NCBI GenBank assembly: GCA_947495685.1
Contig: CANLZY010000023.1
Coordinates: forward strand, 1 to 64,000
Reading direction: 5' to 3'
Source of the DNA: an uncultured Tropicimonas sp.
GTDB taxonomy: Bacteria; Pseudomonadota; Alphaproteobacteria; Rhodobacterales; Rhodobacteraceae
Length of the DNA stretch: 64,000 bases
In this document: in pieces, positions 43,427 to 52,914 of the stretch
How positions within the stretch are numbered: the stretch's first letter is position 1
How the letters are laid out: each line of letters begins with the position of its first letter
The notes under the pieces: generated by a model
Told to the model about the DNA's origin: nothing
What the model saw: the letters and a program-made list of their open reading frames with translations, nothing else
The model's database searches: none
Program-made: the position numbers and the translations under genes

Positions 43427-44374
43427 ATGAAAGGTTTGCCGCGAGCCCGCACGACGGAACGCTTGCCACTGATCAGCGTTGGCGATGTGGCGCTGGGCGG
43501 AACCGAACTTGCTCACGCCATTCTGGCCCGCGCGGTCCCTGCATCGTCCGTTGATACCCTGTCCAGACGGCTTGCCGAGACCGCGGTGAAGCTACGTCCG
43601 ACTAAACGCAGACGCCTCGAAGCCCGGATTGCCGCGATCCTCGGGCCGCACACTTCCGGGCTTTCCGATCCCCATGCGATGTATATCTCGCAGGTCGCCG
43701 CGCTTTTGCAGCAACGGATGCTCTATGCAAGGTTGGGCGCGCGTTCCGATTGGCGCCCTTCGATCGAGGTTGAAGGCGCGGCCGCAGTCGAGGCCGCGCG
43801 GCAGGCCGGGCGGGGTGTGGTGTTCTGGGCATTGCCGCAGGAGATCACCTCGCTGCTACACAAACTGGTGTGCCATGACCGAGGCTGGGATCTGCATCAA
43901 CTCTCGCACTGGTCGCACGGATCTGCCGTCAGTTGGCTTGGGATAAGGACCATCTCGCGCCGGGAACGCCACATCGAGGAACAGTTCTGCCGTCGATTGG
44001 TCATGAGAGACGGTGACAAGCACGGGGCGTTGAAGCAGGCCAGACGGGTGCTGATGCAGGGTGGAACGGTTGGGTTTCGCGGCATCGGCTGGTCAAACGC
44101 TCCAGTGCGCTACGGCTTTTTCGATGGTGGGATCGATCTTGCGCTTGGTGCCCCGAGCCTTGCGCGCCGGACGAAGGCAGCGTTGTTTTCCGTTGCCGGG
44201 CACCATTCCGACAATGGGTTTGTGATCCGCTTCGAACCGATAGATGCCGACGGCACCCGGACGGCGCAGGATCTCGGGGCAGAGTTTGTCGCTCGGTTGG
44301 AGGAAGCGGTGGTCCGTGCCCCCTCGCTGTGGAACGCAAACCTGCGCCAATGGTCGCCCCAAGCACCGGACTAG
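43427..44374 (+). CDS. LpxL/HtrB-like acyltransferase superfamily protein with altered active site
   Basis: 315 residues from an ATG at 43427 (a TTG at 43388 would add 13). The order of segments follows lipid A acyltransferases: VEGAAAVEAARQAGRGVVFW, then a DGDKHGALKQARRVLMQGGT segment, then APVRYGFFDGGIDLALGAPS and FVIRFEPID. But where the family has its catalytic His-x4-Asp/Glu (TGHFGNWE), this protein has WALPQEIT, without the His. It may be a non-catalytic relative or use another mechanism. Neighbours suggest a lipid or glycan modification locus. Confidence 0.5.
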   Translation: MKGLPRARTTERLPLISVGDVALGGTELAHAILARAVPASSVDTLSRRLAETAVKLRPTKRRRLEARIAAILGPHTSGLSDPHAMYISQVAALLQQRMLYARLGARSDWRPSIEVEGAAAVEAARQAGRGVVFWALPQEITSLLHKLVCHDRGWDLHQLSHWSHGSAVSWLGIRTISRRERHIEEQFCRRLVMRDGDKHGALKQARRVLMQGGTVGFRGIGWSNAPVRYGFFDGGIDLALGAPSLARRTKAALFSVAGHHSDNGFVIRFEPIDADGTRTAQDLGAEFVARLEEAVVRAPSLWNANLRQWSPQAPD

Positions 44375-44387
44375 GCCGCCAGCGGGA

Positions 44388-45203
44388 TCACGTGTCTTCG
44401 GCTTCGGCCAACAATGCGGTGTAGTGACCGGTGCGCCAGCGTGTCGGCAGGGTGCCCAGACGCTCGAACCGGTCAAGGGTTGCCAGAAGAGCAGCCTCGG
44501 CCGCCGGCTTTCCCAGCTTTTCGACAAGGGCTGCGGCACGCACCGCCAGAACCCGCGGGCAATGCAACATGGGTCGTGTGAGCAGAACCCGGAACCCGGC
44601 CCGCCGGACGGCGGCAACCAGCGCATCACGCGGCATGGTTGCACCGCATTCGTAGGGCACCAGCCCGGTTCGTTTCAGCAAATCGTTCGACAGCACGCCA
44701 CGAAGGGCAATCTTGGGGTTGAGCGGATTGTCGAGGGTCAACAGGAGCTGCCCTCCCGCAGTCATCACACGCCGGATTTCACGCAACGCGACGTCGATGT
44801 CGGCGGCGTCTGGAAAATGATCCAGCGTTGATAGGGATACCACGACATCGAAGGTGGCGTCGTCGTAGGGCAGGTGGCAGATATCGCCGGTCCGCCCCTT
44901 CAGTCCAGGGTTGCGCCGGGTCGCCTCGGTCACCACGTTCGGGGCGATGTCGATCCCATGAACAGTCTCGGCCAAGGACGACAGCAGGGCGACTTGTCCG
45001 TCGCCGACGGCCTCGTCAAACAGGTCGGTCTTTAGCAGGCTTCGGTTGCCACCCTTGATTAGTTGGCTGATCAGGGCGACCGCAATCCGGTCGGAATGCT
45101 GACGCCAGAGCCGCTGGTATCCTTCAGAGATCCATTCGGCGCCGACGGTGTTCCACAGTGTTTCCGCGGAGCGGTCATCGGACCCGCTTGAATTGCTCTG
45201 CAT
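44388..45203 (-). CDS. SAM-dependent methyltransferase
   Basis: 271 residues from the ATG at 45203; a longer frame to 45704 has no support. Class I methyltransferase features: a glycine-containing motif I (FDEAVGDGQVALLSSL), acidic loop HGIDIAPN, then GDICHLPYDDATFDVVVSLS with LDHF, like methyltransferase type 11. Substrate unknown. It converges with the LpxL-like gene and is on the same strand as the formyltransferase upstream. Confidence 0.75.
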   Translation of the reverse strand: MQSNSSGSDDRSAETLWNTVGAEWISEGYQRLWRQHSDRIAVALISQLIKGGNRSLLKTDLFDEAVGDGQVALLSSLAETVHGIDIAPNVVTEATRRNPGLKGRTGDICHLPYDDATFDVVVSLSTLDHFPDAADIDVALREIRRVMTAGGQLLLTLDNPLNPKIALRGVLSNDLLKRTGLVPYECGATMPRDALVAAVRRAGFRVLLTRPMLHCPRVLAVRAAALVEKLGKPAAEAALLATLDRFERLGTLPTRWRTGHYTALLAEAEDT

Positions 45204-45340
45204 CGATATCCTGCCCGGTTCCGTCCAATCAGCCCGAAAGGCACGACGGACCCGTCTCTGTTTCGCGAGACTATACTGTGAAGTGGCGACCCTGTCAGCC
45301 TCGCGGTCGCCGCCATGTTCCGGGCGGGCTCGATTTCTGC

Positions 45341-46105
45341 CTACCACACCCCGCGAACCAGACCGCCAAGGATATAATTCCAGAGTGTTGGTTCGTAGAA
45401 CAACGGCGCTGGCGGTCCGGCGGGGCTGGCGGCGGGCGGATTTGCCCGCAGATAGGCTTGTGCGGCCTCGATCAGGGCCGGGAGGCCCGCGATGACAAGG
45501 CGGGCGTTGTAGGTGGCGACGGTATCCCCCTGAACGGGAGCGATCCGGACCTGTTTCAGGATCGGGCCGGTGTCCAGGCCTGCATCGACCAGATGAACCG
45601 TCGATCCAAAGTTGTCGGGGTCGCCGCGCCGCAGGGCCCAGTATCCGGTGTGCATTCCGCGATAGATCGGAGTGACGCCGAGGTGCAGGTTGATGACCGG
45701 GCAATCAGCAGCCGCAAGCGTTTCCGCCGACAGCTTGATCACGCTGAAAATGATCACGACATCGGGGTGGGTGGCGCGCAGCAGGGCGTGCAGCTCGGCA
45801 CTGTTGGGAGAGCGGACGCTGTGACAGCGGTCTTCTGGCAGGTCGTCCTGGGGCAGGTCGTCTGCGTCAAGGATCGAGTCAATGCGCGCCGTGCTGCGGT
45901 GGTGCAACCTTGCGGCGATGGCCCGAAAGCCGACCTGACCAAGCGCCGTCAGTACGCCCTGCCGACGGATCCGGCGGCGCAGCAATGGCCACCGGTCTTG
46001 CCCCTGGCAGAGACCAAAGACAGCGTCCGGAAATGCATGGTTCAACGTGCGCGCGACCCGCGCCGCCAGGTACCCGGTTCCGGTGAGCACGACAATGCGG
46101 GACAT
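45341..46105 (-). CDS. formyltransferase-family protein
   Basis: 254 residues. The formyltransferase active-site pattern is present: INLHLGVTPIYRGMHTGYWA with the catalytic Asn and His, and later VDAGLDTGPIL with the Asp. The N-terminal part (IVVLTGTGYLAARVARTL) looks like the nucleotide/folate binding half. Such proteins transfer a formyl group from formyltetrahydrofolate to amino sugars or other amines; the typical tRNA-binding C-terminal domain of Fmt is absent. It precedes the methyltransferase on the same strand, so both may act in one pathway. Confidence 0.75.
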   Translation of the reverse strand: MSRIVVLTGTGYLAARVARTLNHAFPDAVFGLCQGQDRWPLLRRRIRRQGVLTALGQVGFRAIAARLHHRSTARIDSILDADDLPQDDLPEDRCHSVRSPNSAELHALLRATHPDVVIIFSVIKLSAETLAAADCPVINLHLGVTPIYRGMHTGYWALRRGDPDNFGSTVHLVDAGLDTGPILKQVRIAPVQGDTVATYNARLVIAGLPALIEAAQAYLRANPPAASPAGPPAPLFYEPTLWNYILGGLVRGVW

Positions 46106-46238
46106 GGGGGGCGGACCTTTCGGCTAGGATGGCAGCGTGAGCCAGGCTTTGGCCCGAACCACGCGTCAAGTCGTTGCAAACCCTGCCCAACGCTGCAACG
46201 GTTTTTTCCGCTGCTGACGGGCGCGGTTCGCGCCGGAC

Positions 46239-47045
46239 CTACTTGGCGATCCGAGCTAGGACCTCGTCAATCGCCGACACCACTGCCTGGGTCTTTCGGG
46301 CGTCCAGGCCATCGGGATGCGGGGCGGAAAAGCTGCCGGAATCGTTGTCGAAATACTTGCCGGACGCATCGGCAAAGGTATCCGATAGTGCTGCCCGGGT
46401 CAGGATGTCGGCTCCGATTGCCAGATCGTTCCCGGCCACGCCAAAGCCTTCCTTGACCATCTTGCTGGCAAGCAACGAGCCGGGATTGACCGCAACAATC
46501 ACCGGGCCGTTCGGCGCCAGCGCCTCTGCCATGTGGCGGGACCACATGGTCAGCGCCAGTTTGCTCTGGGCATAGGCGTCCATGTCGGTCATCCCGGTCT
46601 GCCTGCCCAACGCCCGAGGGTCGACGGCAGCTTGCGCCGCGGAGGACAGGTTGATGACCCGCCCGTGGTTGCCCATCAGCGGCAGGAGCCTCCGGGTCAG
46701 CAGGTAGGGTGCGATCGTGTTGACGGCAAAGCGCACGTCGAGCCCGTCCGGCGTGACGACGTTCGGCGTCTTGAGGACACCGGCATTGTTGATCAGCACG
46801 TCCAGTTGGCTGTGGCGCGCGGCAACAGCGGTCGCCAGAGCCTCGACTTCGGACATGCGGGACAGATCGGCGCGGTAGGTTTCGACGGCTCCTCCGCCCG
46901 GTTGCCCGGACAGCGCCGCTTCTGTCGCTGCCAGTTTGTCGGCGTTGCGTCCATGCAGCAGCACGGTGTGCCCCTGAGCGACAAGCAGCTTTGCTGTCTC
47001 GAGGCCTATGCCGTCGGTCGCGCCAGTCACAAGAATGGTCTTCAT
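46239..47045 (-). CDS. short-chain dehydrogenase/reductase
   Basis: 268 residues. NAD(P)-binding motif VTGATDGIGLETAKLL, structural NNAG at about residue 87, catalytic Tyr and Lys in YAQSKLA. It belongs to the classical/retinol-dehydrogenase-like SDR group. Substrate unknown. It stands alone on the minus strand, 133 bases from the formyltransferase start. Confidence 0.85.
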   Translation of the reverse strand: MKTILVTGATDGIGLETAKLLVAQGHTVLLHGRNADKLAATEAALSGQPGGGAVETYRADLSRMSEVEALATAVAARHSQLDVLINNAGVLKTPNVVTPDGLDVRFAVNTIAPYLLTRRLLPLMGNHGRVINLSSAAQAAVDPRALGRQTGMTDMDAYAQSKLALTMWSRHMAEALAPNGPVIVAVNPGSLLASKMVKEGFGVAGNDLAIGADILTRAALSDTFADASGKYFDNDSGSFSAPHPDGLDARKTQAVVSAIDEVLARIAK

Positions 47046-47458
47046 CGCCCTGTCTCCGTTTCATGGTGGGATGCGGTCAGCCTGATTGACCTGCCTGCTT
47101 CAGGTGTCTTGCGTTGGTTTTCGGCGTCCTCCGCCAGATCGATCCATCTTGCCTAGGATACCCCTGTAGTGGGTGCGATCCCAGCTGCGATTTTAATCAG
47201 GCAGCCTCGTCCACCCACGAGGGATGGACGAGGGCGCGGACGTCCACCGTGGCTGGCTCCCTGAGCACGGGTAGGGCAGGTTTGCCGTCCGCATCGGCGC
47301 TGGGCGGCCATGGGGTGCGCAACCTGCCCGCCATGCGTCGGCGTTTCCCGGCTCACAGCATGGCGGAACGGGAACACCCTGCCGACCATTCCGTCGACAG
47401 GGTGCTCTGGGGCCGGCGGGCCGTTCTTGACCGCCGGCCTCTACGATGTGCCGATGAC
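47046..47458. other. intergenic between htrA end and SDR start
   Basis: 413 bases with no recognised gene. It contains the htrA terminator (47411-47439) and the presumed SDR promoter. Confidence 0.5.
47411..47439 (-). terminator. terminator of the hflKC-htrA operon
   Basis: Perfect 9-base stem GGCCGGCGG (47411-47419) and CCGCCGGCC (47431-47439) with an 11-base loop, 20 bases downstream of the htrA stop on the minus strand. Confidence 0.6.
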
Positions 47459-48937
47459 TCAGTCGAGCGTCAGCGCAACAAAGCGTGGTTCGCCGGCGCG
47501 CCGGATCAGCAGCAGGATGGACGTGCGCCCAGCCTCCCTTGCCTCCTCGATGCGTGCGTCCAGATCGTCGATCGTGGCGACCTCGATCTGCCCGGCCTGG
47601 GTGATCACGTCCCCAGCGCGCAGGCCCTTTTCAAAGGCCTGGCTCATCTCGTCGACGTCCTTGACGACCAACCCGGAGGCGTCTTCACCAAGGTTCATCT
47701 CTTCGGCGATGGTGTCGGTCACGGCGGTGACGGTCATGCCAAGGATCTCGGCGTCGCGGGGTTCATCGCCCTGCTCGGGCGTTGCAACAGCCGGAACCGA
47801 GCCTTCTGCGGTCTCGCGACGACCCAGTGTCACCATCAGCGTCTCGGTCTTGCCGTCGCGGTAGACCTTCATGCGGACGGACTTGCCGACCTCGGTATTG
47901 CCAACCTGCTGCACCAGCCCGCGAGTATCGTCGACGTCAACGCCATCAAAGGTCAGGATCACGTCGCCAGACAGGACGCCGGCTTCCATGGACGGGCCTT
48001 CCGGCACATCGGTGACAAGTGCGCCCTTGGCCTCTTGCAGGCCGATCGCTTCGGCGACGTCGTCGGTAACGTCCTGGATGCGCACACCCAACCAGCCGCG
48101 GCGGGTCTCGCCGAACTCTTCCAACTGACGGATGACATTGGTGGCCACGCGGCTGGACATGGCAAAACCGATGCCGATGGAGCCACCGTTGGGCGACAGG
48201 ATCGCGGTGTTGATGCCGATGACCTCACCTTCCATGTTGAACAGCGGGCCGCCGGAATTGCCCCGGTTGATCGCCGCATCGGTCTGGATGAAGTCGTCAT
48301 AGCTGCCGGACAGCGCGCGGCCACGGGCCGAGACGATACCGGCTGATACCGAGAAGCCCTGTCCGAGCGGGTTGCCCATGGCCATGACCCAATCGCCCAC
48401 ACGGGCTTCGTCCGAGTTGCCCCACGGCACAAAGGACAGCGGCGTGTCGGTTTCGACCTTCAGCAGGGCAAGGTCGGTGTTTGGGTCCGTGCCGATGACC
48501 ACCGCGGGCAGCTCGGCGCCGCTGAAGAATTCGATGGTGATCTCGTCGGCTTCGGCGATGACGTGATTGTTCGTCACGATGTAGCCGTCTTCGGAGATGA
48601 CGAAACCGGAGCCCAGGGCGGAGGATCGACGCGGTCTGCGCGGTTGTTCACCCGGCCCGTTGCGTTCCATGAAGTCACGGAAGAAATCCTCAAACGGCGA
48701 CCCCTCGGGCACGATGGGACCGGGGCCGGTCGCCTCTGCCGAGGCGACGGTTGTCGAGGTCGTGATGTTGACCACGGCCGGGCTGACCTTTTCGGCGAGG
48801 TCGGCGAAGCTCTCGGGGGCACCGCGGGCCTCCGCGTTGACTGCCAACGCCAGCAACATGGCGAGACCGACAAACAGGGTTGCCAGGAAACCGGCCCCCT
48901 GTGCCTGCCGGGGAATCGATATGGAATGCGTATTCAC
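47459..48937 (-). CDS. periplasmic serine protease DegP/HtrA family
   Basis: 492 residues from a GTG at 48937, chosen for the AAGGA just upstream; an ORF to 49171 has no support. Signal peptide/anchor at about residues 16-38 (LATLFVGLAMLLALAVNAEA). Catalytic triad visible: His125 (TNNHVI), Asp155 (NTDLALL), Ser228 (NRGNSGGPLF). Two PDZ domains follow (for instance RRGWLGVRIQDVTDDVAEAIG). It degrades misfolded envelope proteins. Last gene of the minus-strand gor-hflK-hflC-DUF2065-htrA series, a common arrangement in Rhodobacterales. Confidence 0.93.
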   Translation of the reverse strand: MNTHSISIPRQAQGAGFLATLFVGLAMLLALAVNAEARGAPESFADLAEKVSPAVVNITTSTTVASAEATGPGPIVPEGSPFEDFFRDFMERNGPGEQPRRPRRSSALGSGFVISEDGYIVTNNHVIAEADEITIEFFSGAELPAVVIGTDPNTDLALLKVETDTPLSFVPWGNSDEARVGDWVMAMGNPLGQGFSVSAGIVSARGRALSGSYDDFIQTDAAINRGNSGGPLFNMEGEVIGINTAILSPNGGSIGIGFAMSSRVATNVIRQLEEFGETRRGWLGVRIQDVTDDVAEAIGLQEAKGALVTDVPEGPSMEAGVLSGDVILTFDGVDVDDTRGLVQQVGNTEVGKSVRMKVYRDGKTETLMVTLGRRETAEGSVPAVATPEQGDEPRDAEILGMTVTAVTDTIAEEMNLGEDASGLVVKDVDEMSQAFEKGLRAGDVITQAGQIEVATIDDLDARIEEAREAGRTSILLLIRRAGEPRFVALTLD

Positions 48938-49148
48938 TCGATTTTCCTTCTTTTCTGCGAGGCCCACGCTCTCGGTGGGCAGAGAATCAGTGCTGCGCGC
49001 CAGCGCACAGTCGTTGTGCGGCCAATCTTTTGCATCACAGCCAAAGGAGCAACTCAAAGAGCCGTCGCGCCGCGTCACGACCCCGTGACGGTCTTCGTGA
49101 TACAGGGGAACGCACTGGCCCGCCTCACGTGGTTCGATGGAAAGTGTT

Positions 49149-49343
49149 TCAGGCTGACAGCCAGTTCGCAAGCCATAGAAGCAAAGCGCCGGAGGTTATC
49201 GCCAGCAATCCGAGCAACCGGCGGGTTTCTGTCGGCATCTCTGCCAGCAGGCGCAGGATCTCGTCCAGACGCGAAGGGGCGAGTGCCAGCACCAGCCCCT
49301 CCAGAACGAATACCAGCCCAAGGGCCAGAACAATCGTCGACAT
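49149..49343 (-). CDS. DUF2065 small membrane protein
   Basis: 64 residues, two hydrophobic helices (LALGLVFVLEGLVLAL and LLGLLAITSGALLLWLANWL). DUF2065 proteins are regularly encoded after hflC. The start abuts the hflC stop. Function unknown, presumably linked to the HflKC complex. Confidence 0.85.
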   Translation of the reverse strand: MSTIVLALGLVFVLEGLVLALAPSRLDEILRLLAEMPTETRRLLGLLAITSGALLLWLANWLSA

Positions 49344-50230
49344 TACTGCGCCGCCGGGACGCCATTCGAGTTGTTGAAGAACTCGAAGAACTCGCTGTCG
49401 GGCGAAATCACGAGCGAGGAGTTTTCGCCGGTGATGCTCGCTTCGTAGGCGTTCAGCGACCGATAGAACTCGAAGAAGTCCGGGTCGGCTCCGAAGGCAC
49501 CCGCAAAGATTGCGTTCCGCTCGGCGTCTGCTTCACCTCGGGCGATCTCGGCGTTCTTTTTCGCTTCCGAGACCAGCTCGACCACCGTCCGGTCGGCCTG
49601 GGCGCGAACCCGCTGAGCGGCCTCGTTACCACGTGCGATCTCGTCCGCTGCTTCCCGTTCCCGTTCCGCACGCATCCTTTCGAATGTCGCATTCAGGTTC
49701 TGCTCGGGCAGGTTGGTCTGTTTGAGCCGCACGTCTACCACGTCCAGCCCCAAGGCGAGCGCCTCACCGCGGGCCTGGTCCCGGATCCGGTTCATCAGGC
49801 CACGGCGATCTTCCGACAGGATCGTGTCGGAGGTCACCTGATCGGCACCCAGGACTTCACGGATCTGGGCGTTCAGGATCGAGCTGAGCCGGGTTTCGGC
49901 AGCAGCTTCGCCACCAACGCCAACAGCCTGACGGAACTTGGTCACGTCTGCGATGCGGTACCGGGCAAAGGCGTCCACGACCAGGCGCCGGTCATCCGAC
50001 GGCGTGACCTCGATGGTGTCGGTATCAAGCGCAAGGATGCGGGCGTCGTATTTCACGACTTCCTGGATCAGCGGCACCTTGAAGGCCAGTCCCGGCTCTT
50101 CCTTGACCGATTTGATCTGGCCGAATTGCAGCACCAGGGCCTTTTCGCGTTCGTCCACAATGAACAGGGACGACAGGATGATCGCGACGATGACAATTGC
50201 GATGGGCAGCAGAAAAGTTGCGCGTTTCAT
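49343..50230 (-). CDS. hflC: FtsH protease modulator HflC
   Basis: 295 residues. An N-terminal membrane anchor (LLPIAIVIVAIILSSLFIVD) followed by the SPFH/prohibitin domain (VDEREKALVLQFGQI), and a long acidic-Arg helix rich in ERERE and RAEREREAADEIARGNE. With HflK it forms the ring that encloses FtsH. Start and stop overlap its neighbours by a base. Confidence 0.95.
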   Translation of the reverse strand: MKRATFLLPIAIVIVAIILSSLFIVDEREKALVLQFGQIKSVKEEPGLAFKVPLIQEVVKYDARILALDTDTIEVTPSDDRRLVVDAFARYRIADVTKFRQAVGVGGEAAAETRLSSILNAQIREVLGADQVTSDTILSEDRRGLMNRIRDQARGEALALGLDVVDVRLKQTNLPEQNLNATFERMRAEREREAADEIARGNEAAQRVRAQADRTVVELVSEAKKNAEIARGEADAERNAIFAGAFGADPDFFEFYRSLNAYEASITGENSSLVISPDSEFFEFFNNSNGVPAAQ

Positions 50231-51393
50231 CAGTTGTTCCCTCCGTCGGTTGATTTGCGGAGTTCATTCAGGGGCAGGTAGGGTACGACCCCCTGGCCGG
50301 CGGAGGTTTCGCCAAGGATCACCTTGTCGACATCTCCCAGCACCTTCTCCATCGTTTCGAGATACAAGCGTTTACGGGTCACGTCCGGGGCCTTCGCGTA
50401 CTCGCCAAGCACGGCAGAGAAACGGCTGGTTTCACCTTCGGCCTCGTTGATGACCTGGGCGCGATAGCCTTCGGCCTCTTCCAGCACCTGTGCGGCTTCA
50501 CCGCGGGCGCCAGCGAGGACCTTGTTGGCATAGGCATCGGCCTGGCGTTCGAGACGGTCACGCTGCTGTTCTGCAGCCTGAACTTCGCGGAACGCGTCGA
50601 TCACTTCGCGCGGCGGGTCGGCCTTGTCGAGGTTGACCCGGACGATGTGGATGCCGCTGTTGTACGTGTCCAGGGTGCCCTGAACCGAAGTCTTCGTGGT
50701 TTCGGCAATCAGGCCACGATCCCGGTTCAGAATGGGCGCCAGTTCGGATGCGGCGATGATCTCGCGCATGGCCGATTCAGACACGGCGCGCACGGTGTCG
50801 CGTCCGTCTCGCAGGTTGAACAGGAACTTGGCGGCATCGTCGATATTCCAGACCACCTGGAAGTCGATATCGACGATATTCGCATCCGTGGTCAGCATCA
50901 GTCCGGTATCCGTACCACGCGACGAGAAATCCTTGCCGATGTCCTCGGTCCGTTCCGACGTCACGTTGACGATTTCGGCGGTCACCAGGGGCCAGGGTGC
51001 AAAGTTCAGGCCGGGCGTGCCGATGGAGCTGAACTTGCCGAGGAACAATTCGACCGACTGCTCTTCGGGCTTAACCGTGTAGAACGAGGCAAGGCCCCAC
51101 AGGACCACAGCCGCCGCGGCACCCAGAACGATTGTACCACGGGTCAGCTTGAAGCCGTCGCCACCCGTGCCGCCACCGCCACCGCGTTGACCGGGCTCGC
51201 GCGGGCCACCGCCGCGACCGCCCATCAGGACGCGCAACTGTTCCTGGCCCTTTTTCACGATCTCGTCGATTTCCGGGATCTGCGGTCCGTCGCCGGGGCG
51301 TTTGCCACCGCCGTTCTGTCCGCGGTTGTCGCCGCCGTTCTGGCCGTCGCCGCCGGAGCCACCGCCCCAGGGGCCGCCACTATGTCCTGCCAT
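50230..51393 (-). CDS. hflK: FtsH protease modulator HflK
   Basis: 387 residues from the ATG at 51393, with GAGGGAAGAG upstream. The Gly/Asn-rich N-terminus (GGPWGGGSGGDGQNGGDNRG) is typical of alphaproteobacterial HflK, followed by a membrane helix (IVLGAAAAVVLWGLASFYTV) and the SPFH domain (VKPEEQSVELFLGKF). Partner of HflC. Confidence 0.95.
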   Translation of the reverse strand: MAGHSGGPWGGGSGGDGQNGGDNRGQNGGGKRPGDGPQIPEIDEIVKKGQEQLRVLMGGRGGGPREPGQRGGGGGTGGDGFKLTRGTIVLGAAAAVVLWGLASFYTVKPEEQSVELFLGKFSSIGTPGLNFAPWPLVTAEIVNVTSERTEDIGKDFSSRGTDTGLMLTTDANIVDIDFQVVWNIDDAAKFLFNLRDGRDTVRAVSESAMREIIAASELAPILNRDRGLIAETTKTSVQGTLDTYNSGIHIVRVNLDKADPPREVIDAFREVQAAEQQRDRLERQADAYANKVLAGARGEAAQVLEEAEGYRAQVINEAEGETSRFSAVLGEYAKAPDVTRKRLYLETMEKVLGDVDKVILGETSAGQGVVPYLPLNELRKSTDGGNN

Positions 51394-51480
51394 GAAACTC
51401 TCTTCCCTCTCGGTTCTGTCCCGATCTCTACCTTGCCAAATGGTTGCCCCGGCCGGCATTTCAAGCGCCAGGGCGACCGA

Positions 51481-52839
51481 TCAGGCGGTGCGGACCGGGG
51501 TCTTCAATGTCACCAGTTCTTCCGACATGGTCGGATGCACGGCAACGGTTCGGTCAAAATCTTCCTTTGTTGCGCCCATTTTCACGGCAACACCGGCCAG
51601 TTGGATCATCTCGCCGGCATGGTCCGCCACGATGTGCACACCCAGTACCTTGCGCGTGTCGGCGCAGACGATCAATTTCATCAACACCCTGTCCTCGCGA
51701 TCGATGAAACTCTTGTGCATCGGCCGGAAGGCGGTGGAATAGACCTCAATCGGTCCGGCGTCGCGGGCCGCTTCTTCGCTCAGGCCCACGGTACCATATT
51801 CCGGTTGGGTAAACACCGCCGACGGGATCAACTCGTGATCGGGCGCGGTCGGGTTGCCCTTGAAGACGGTTTCGACAAAGGCCATGCCCTCGCGGATCGC
51901 CACCGGCGTCAGCTGCACCCGGTTGGTCACGTCGCCGATGGCATAGATCGACGGCACGGCGGTCTGGCTGTATTGGTCCACGACCACCTCGCCGCGTCGG
52001 CCGATCTCGACTCCCACCTCTTGGAGGCCCAGGTCGCCGGAATTCGGGTTGCGGCCAACGGCAAACAGCACCTGGTCGAAGGTATGGGTATTGCCCGTGG
52101 TGGCCGTCACCTCGATGCCGTCGTCGGTCTTGTGCATCCGCTGGATGTTGGTGCCGCAGTGGATGTCGATCCCGTGGCGAATCATGTGCTCGGCGATATG
52201 TCCGCGCGCTTCGTCATCAAAGCCGCGCAGGATCTGTGCGCCACGGTAGAACTGGGTTACCTTGGTGCCGAGGCCGTTAAAGATACAGGCCATCTCGCAG
52301 GCGATGTAGCCACCACCGATCACCAGCAGACGCTTGGGCAATTCATCCAGGTGGAACACCTCGTTGGAGGTGATGCCAAGGTCGGCGTTCTCGACCTCGG
52401 GAAGCGATGGCCAGCCACCTGTCGCCACGAGGATGTGCTTTGCCGTATGGGTTGAGCCATCGGCCAGCCGAACGGTGTGGGCGTCAGCCACCGTGGCGCG
52501 TTGCGCGAACACCTTCACCCCGGAGCCATCCAGCAACCGGTTGTAGACCCCTTCCAGACGGTTGAGCTCGCCTTCCAGCCGGGTGCGGAATTTAGGCCAG
52601 TCAAAGCCGCCGATGGTCACGTCCCATCCATAGTCGGCGGCCTCGTGCATGCCCTCGGCATATTCGGAGGCAAACACCATGAGCTTCTTGGGCACGCAGC
52701 CGCGGATCACGCAGGTGCCACCCATGCGGCTTTCTTCGGCCAGACCAACCCGGGCGCCGGTTTCGCCCGCAGCCACGCGCGCTGCGCGCACGCCGCCGGA
52801 TCCGCCGCCGATCACGAAGAGGTCAAAGTCGAAATCCAT
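51481..52839 (-). CDS. gor: glutathione-disulfide reductase
   Basis: 452 residues. FAD motif IGGGSGGVRAARVAA, redox-active disulfide GGTCVIRGCVPKK, NADP motif VIGGGYIACEMA, and C-terminal HPTMSEEL with the catalytic His-Glu pair. Arg residues after the NADP motif are not clearly as in classic GR (the position reads YRGAQILRGFDDEA), still consistent with NADPH use. Reduces GSSG. Between hflK and the rpiA side, 87 bases from hflK. Confidence 0.92.
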   Translation of the reverse strand: MDFDFDLFVIGGGSGGVRAARVAAGETGARVGLAEESRMGGTCVIRGCVPKKLMVFASEYAEGMHEAADYGWDVTIGGFDWPKFRTRLEGELNRLEGVYNRLLDGSGVKVFAQRATVADAHTVRLADGSTHTAKHILVATGGWPSLPEVENADLGITSNEVFHLDELPKRLLVIGGGYIACEMACIFNGLGTKVTQFYRGAQILRGFDDEARGHIAEHMIRHGIDIHCGTNIQRMHKTDDGIEVTATTGNTHTFDQVLFAVGRNPNSGDLGLQEVGVEIGRRGEVVVDQYSQTAVPSIYAIGDVTNRVQLTPVAIREGMAFVETVFKGNPTAPDHELIPSAVFTQPEYGTVGLSEEAARDAGPIEVYSTAFRPMHKSFIDREDRVLMKLIVCADTRKVLGVHIVADHAGEMIQLAGVAVKMGATKEDFDRTVAVHPTMSEELVTLKTPVRTA

Positions 52840-52914
52840 GGATACGCCCTCAAGGTTTGCTGAAAGAGTACCTAGCGCGCCTCGCAGCGCGCCGCCACCC
52901 CCAGATGGGCGGCG

